From the NCBI GenBank assembly GCA_025459355.1, contig JALOQS010000035.1, forward strand, positions 1 to 43,080: a stretch of 43,080 nt of DNA, given 5' to 3'. The translations under genes were made by a program, and so were the position numbers. Below the pieces are notes generated by a model. That model was not told the DNA's origin. It was given only the letters and a program-made list of their open reading frames with translations, and did no database searches. Position 1 is the first letter of the stretch. The number at the start of each line of letters is the position of its first letter. Origin of the DNA: Pirellula sp. (GTDB lineage Bacteria > Planctomycetota > Planctomycetia > Pirellulales > Pirellulaceae). Shown here piece after piece: positions 41,288-43,080 of this stretch.

Positions 41288-43080
41288 AGTGCGAAACGAT
41301 CGAATCATCACTCGATACTCGCATTCGCGCAGCCATCGAAATATTGTTAAACGACCTTGCCGTCGCGAAACAGGACCAGCCGAACTGGACCGGCAAACTA
41401 TCCGATTCGGCCCTTTCTACCGCAACCGCCGTTAGCGCTCTCTCGGTTTGCCGTCAAACAACAGGCACTGATCGATTCGATTCCATGATTGAAAAAGGGT
41501 CGTCATGGTTATCAAATTCGCAGAACACGGATGGAGGTTTCGGTGATACAGATCGATCCTTATCTAATATTGCGACGACCCTTCTCGTTCTTGCAGCTTG
41601 GGAATTATCCGGCAACACCACACGTTTCTCGGAACAGACCAAACGAGCTTGGGACTTTGTCGATCGACTTGGTCGCTGGGATGGGCTTCGAAAACGATAC
41701 GGTAAAGACAAAACCTTTGTCGTACCCATCATGACCAATTGCGCCATCGCAGGCTTAATTGATTGGAAGCAGATACCAACCCTACCGTTCGAAGCCGCCG
41801 CATTGCCGCAGTCGTGGTACCGCTTTGCCAAAATGCCCGTTGTCAGCTACGCAGTCCCCGCGTTAGTGGCCATCGGCCAAGCTCAATTTGTTCACAATCC
41901 GCCAAAGAATCCCTTCGCTCACCTTGCTCGTAGGCTCGCGCAACGTCGAACCCTGCAAGTGCTGCAATCGATGCAACCTGAAAGCGGCGGCTATCTCGAA
42001 GCTACACCGCTAACGAGCTTTGTTCTCATGAGTTTGGCGAGCATTGGACAAGCGAACTCGCCAGTCTGTCAAAGTGCCGTTCGGTTTCTAGAAGATTCGA
42101 TGTCCCCGGAAGGAAGCTGGCCCATCGACACCAATCTTGCAACGTGGGTCACCTCTCTCACAACGACGAATTATTACTCCGCACTGCTTGAGAGAGTGCC
42201 GCAAGATTTTAACAGCGCAGTCGACTCTGGTTTTAAGCAATGCGATGCACCGAAGAGCGGCCCGTTGGATCGAGATGCCTCGGAACGCAATTGGCGAGAA
42301 ACTATTGATTGGATTCTTTCGTGCCAACATCGCACTAGACATCCGTTCACAGGAGCCGACCCGGGTGGCTGGGGTTGGACCGATTTGAGTGGCTCCGTTC
42401 CTGACGCAGATGATACGCCCGCTGCGCTCCTGGCGTTAAACGATTACGCAAAGCAGTATCCCTCGGAAGAGCAACGCATCTTGGAACCGGTGACAATGGG
42501 ATGTCGTTGGTTGCTATCCTTGCAAAATCGAGATGGCGGTTGGCCGACATTTTGCCGAGGTTGGGGGCAATTGCCTTTCGATCGGAGCGGATCAGATTTA
42601 ACGGCTCACGCGATACGAGCGTTGTTTGTGTGGCGGGATAGGCTCCCCAATGCCATGCAATCGTCCGTTGCACGAGCGATCGAAAAAGGCTGGCGCTACT
42701 TGGCGAGAACGCAACAATCAGACGGCAGCTGGCTTCCCCTTTGGTTCGGCAATCAGGATCGCATTGAAGAAGACAACCCCTTTTATGGAACCGCACGAGT
42801 GTTGCTTGCGTACGCTCAATGTGGTCGATTTGACGATTTCGCTGCAAAACAAGGGGTTAAATTCCTGTTAAGCCAACAAAACAGCGATGGCGGTTGGGGT
42901 GGTGGCTCATCCATTCACTATGGATCTGAGCCATCCATGTCACGGCCAACGTCCCTCCACCAAATGGGACAGACCTGTAGCACAATCGAAGAAACCGCAA
43001 TAGTATTAGAAGGAATCATGGCTTGCAGTGGCGAAACCGTCGAACCTCGCACTATAATGGGGGGCCTCGAATGGCTGTCG
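41284..43080 (+). CDS. Squalene-hopene cyclase family (class II terpene cyclase), 3' end cut
   Basis: Not in the ORF track because it runs off the right edge; 599 codons without a stop from ATG 41284. The class II acid motif DADDT has its first Asp at residue 374, exactly where SHC of Alicyclobacillus has D374. QW-type repeats are visible: LQNRDGGWPTF, QQSDGSWLPLWFG, SQQNSDGGWGGG and, earlier, DGGFGDTD. ATWVTSL matches the STW-T-L element of SHC. It would cyclise squalene or another polyprene to a hopanoid or related lipid in the membrane. The N-terminus is shorter on QW motifs than typical SHC, so squalene is not assured. Coupled to the PhnP-like gene by a four-base overlap. Confidence 0.88.
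   Translation, partial: MKCETIESSLDTRIRAAIEILLNDLAVAKQDQPNWTGKLSDSALSTATAVSALSVCRQTTGTDRFDSMIEKGSSWLSNSQNTDGGFGDTDRSLSNIATTLLVLAAWELSGNTTRFSEQTKRAWDFVDRLGRWDGLRKRYGKDKTFVVPIMTNCAIAGLIDWKQIPTLPFEAAALPQSWYRFAKMPVVSYAVPALVAIGQAQFVHNPPKNPFAHLARRLAQRRTLQVLQSMQPESGGYLEATPLTSFVLMSLASIGQANSPVCQSAVRFLEDSMSPEGSWPIDTNLATWVTSLTTTNYYSALLERVPQDFNSAVDSGFKQCDAPKSGPLDRDASERNWRETIDWILSCQHRTRHPFTGADPGGWGWTDLSGSVPDADDTPAALLALNDYAKQYPSEEQRILEPVTMGCRWLLSLQNRDGGWPTFCRGWGQLPFDRSGSDLTAHAIRALFVWRDRLPNAMQSSVARAIEKGWRYLARTQQSDGSWLPLWFGNQDRIEEDNPFYGTARVLLAYAQCGRFDDFAAKQGVKFLLSQQNSDGGWGGGSSIHYGSEPSMSRPTSLHQMGQTCSTIEETAIVLEGIMACSGETVEPRTIMGGLEWLS

Noticed and set aside
1-43080. CRISPR array, IS element, phage or integron structure
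   Set aside because: No regularly spaced repeats with spacers, no transposase, integrase or phage structural gene, and no target-site duplications could be recognised.

Overview
The window most likely comes from a planctomycete of the Pirellulaceae/Rhodopirellula type. The clearest signs are a DUF1549/DUF1553 (planctomycete-cytochrome-like) gene followed by a Tat-exported DUF1501 gene behind an ECF sigma/anti-sigma pair, a very large fused ResB-CcsA cytochrome c maturation protein, and small planctomycete-type regulators. This assignment is inference from gene content; no rRNA or other phylogenetic marker was tested. I found no tRNA, rRNA, CRISPR array, transposase or phage gene. Coding density is high, and several convergent gene pairs are separated by a few bases or overlap.

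Layout. (1) 1-4.6 kb, plus strand: the tail of an unknown gene, then a tight run of fabF, a small zinc-finger-like protein, a cold-shock-domain protein, a Gfo/Idh/MocA oxidoreductase and a secreted HExxH metalloprotease; the last three touch or overlap. (2) 4.7-7 kb: an HPF/RaiA-like ribosome factor on the minus strand, then an HTH-PTS IIA fusion and a receiver-like protein on the plus strand. (3) 6.9-12.9 kb, minus strand: one transcription unit of ECF sigma factor, membrane anti-sigma-like protein, secreted coiled-coil protein, DUF1549/DUF1553 protein and DUF1501 protein. (4) 13.1-15.8 kb, minus strand: three glycosyltransferases (GT11 fucosyltransferase, GT25, GT2-like) for surface glycan assembly. 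(5) 16-18 kb: divergent sugar-acid dehydrogenases (DenD-like and a beta-hydroxyacid dehydrogenase). (6) 18-21.3 kb: a methyltransferase with a histone-H1-like tail, a hypothetical protein, an inositol-phosphatase family enzyme and a small membrane protein.

(7) 21.5-28.9 kb, plus strand: a ClpX-type unfoldase that lacks its zinc-binding domain, a large DUF11-type lipoprotein, a CphA2-like cyanophycin-synthetase homologue with a decayed Mur-ligase half, and a nucleotidyltransferase-fold protein. (8) 28.9-30.6 kb, minus strand: rpmB, gatC and a double-GNAT protein. (9) 30.6-32.7 kb, plus strand: an intergenic region with a promoter-like site, an intrinsic terminator and a tandem repeat, followed by a diadenylate cyclase overlapping an SDR-fold protein that has lost its catalytic Tyr and Ser. 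(10) 32.8-40.1 kb, minus strand: a trans-sulfuration PLP enzyme, a small membrane protein and an MBL hydrolase form one unit, and a lipoprotein precedes the ResB-CcsA fusion in another. (11) 40.5 kb to the end, plus strand: a PhnP-like MBL hydrolase overlapping a squalene-hopene-cyclase family gene that runs off the window.

The best candidates for new biology are the CphA2-like ATP-grasp protein and its neighbours, the c-di-AMP cyclase coupled to a catalytically dead SDR with a possible terminated leader RNA, the ClpX that seems to have lost its zinc finger around a frame conflict, and the methyltransferase with a histone-like tail.
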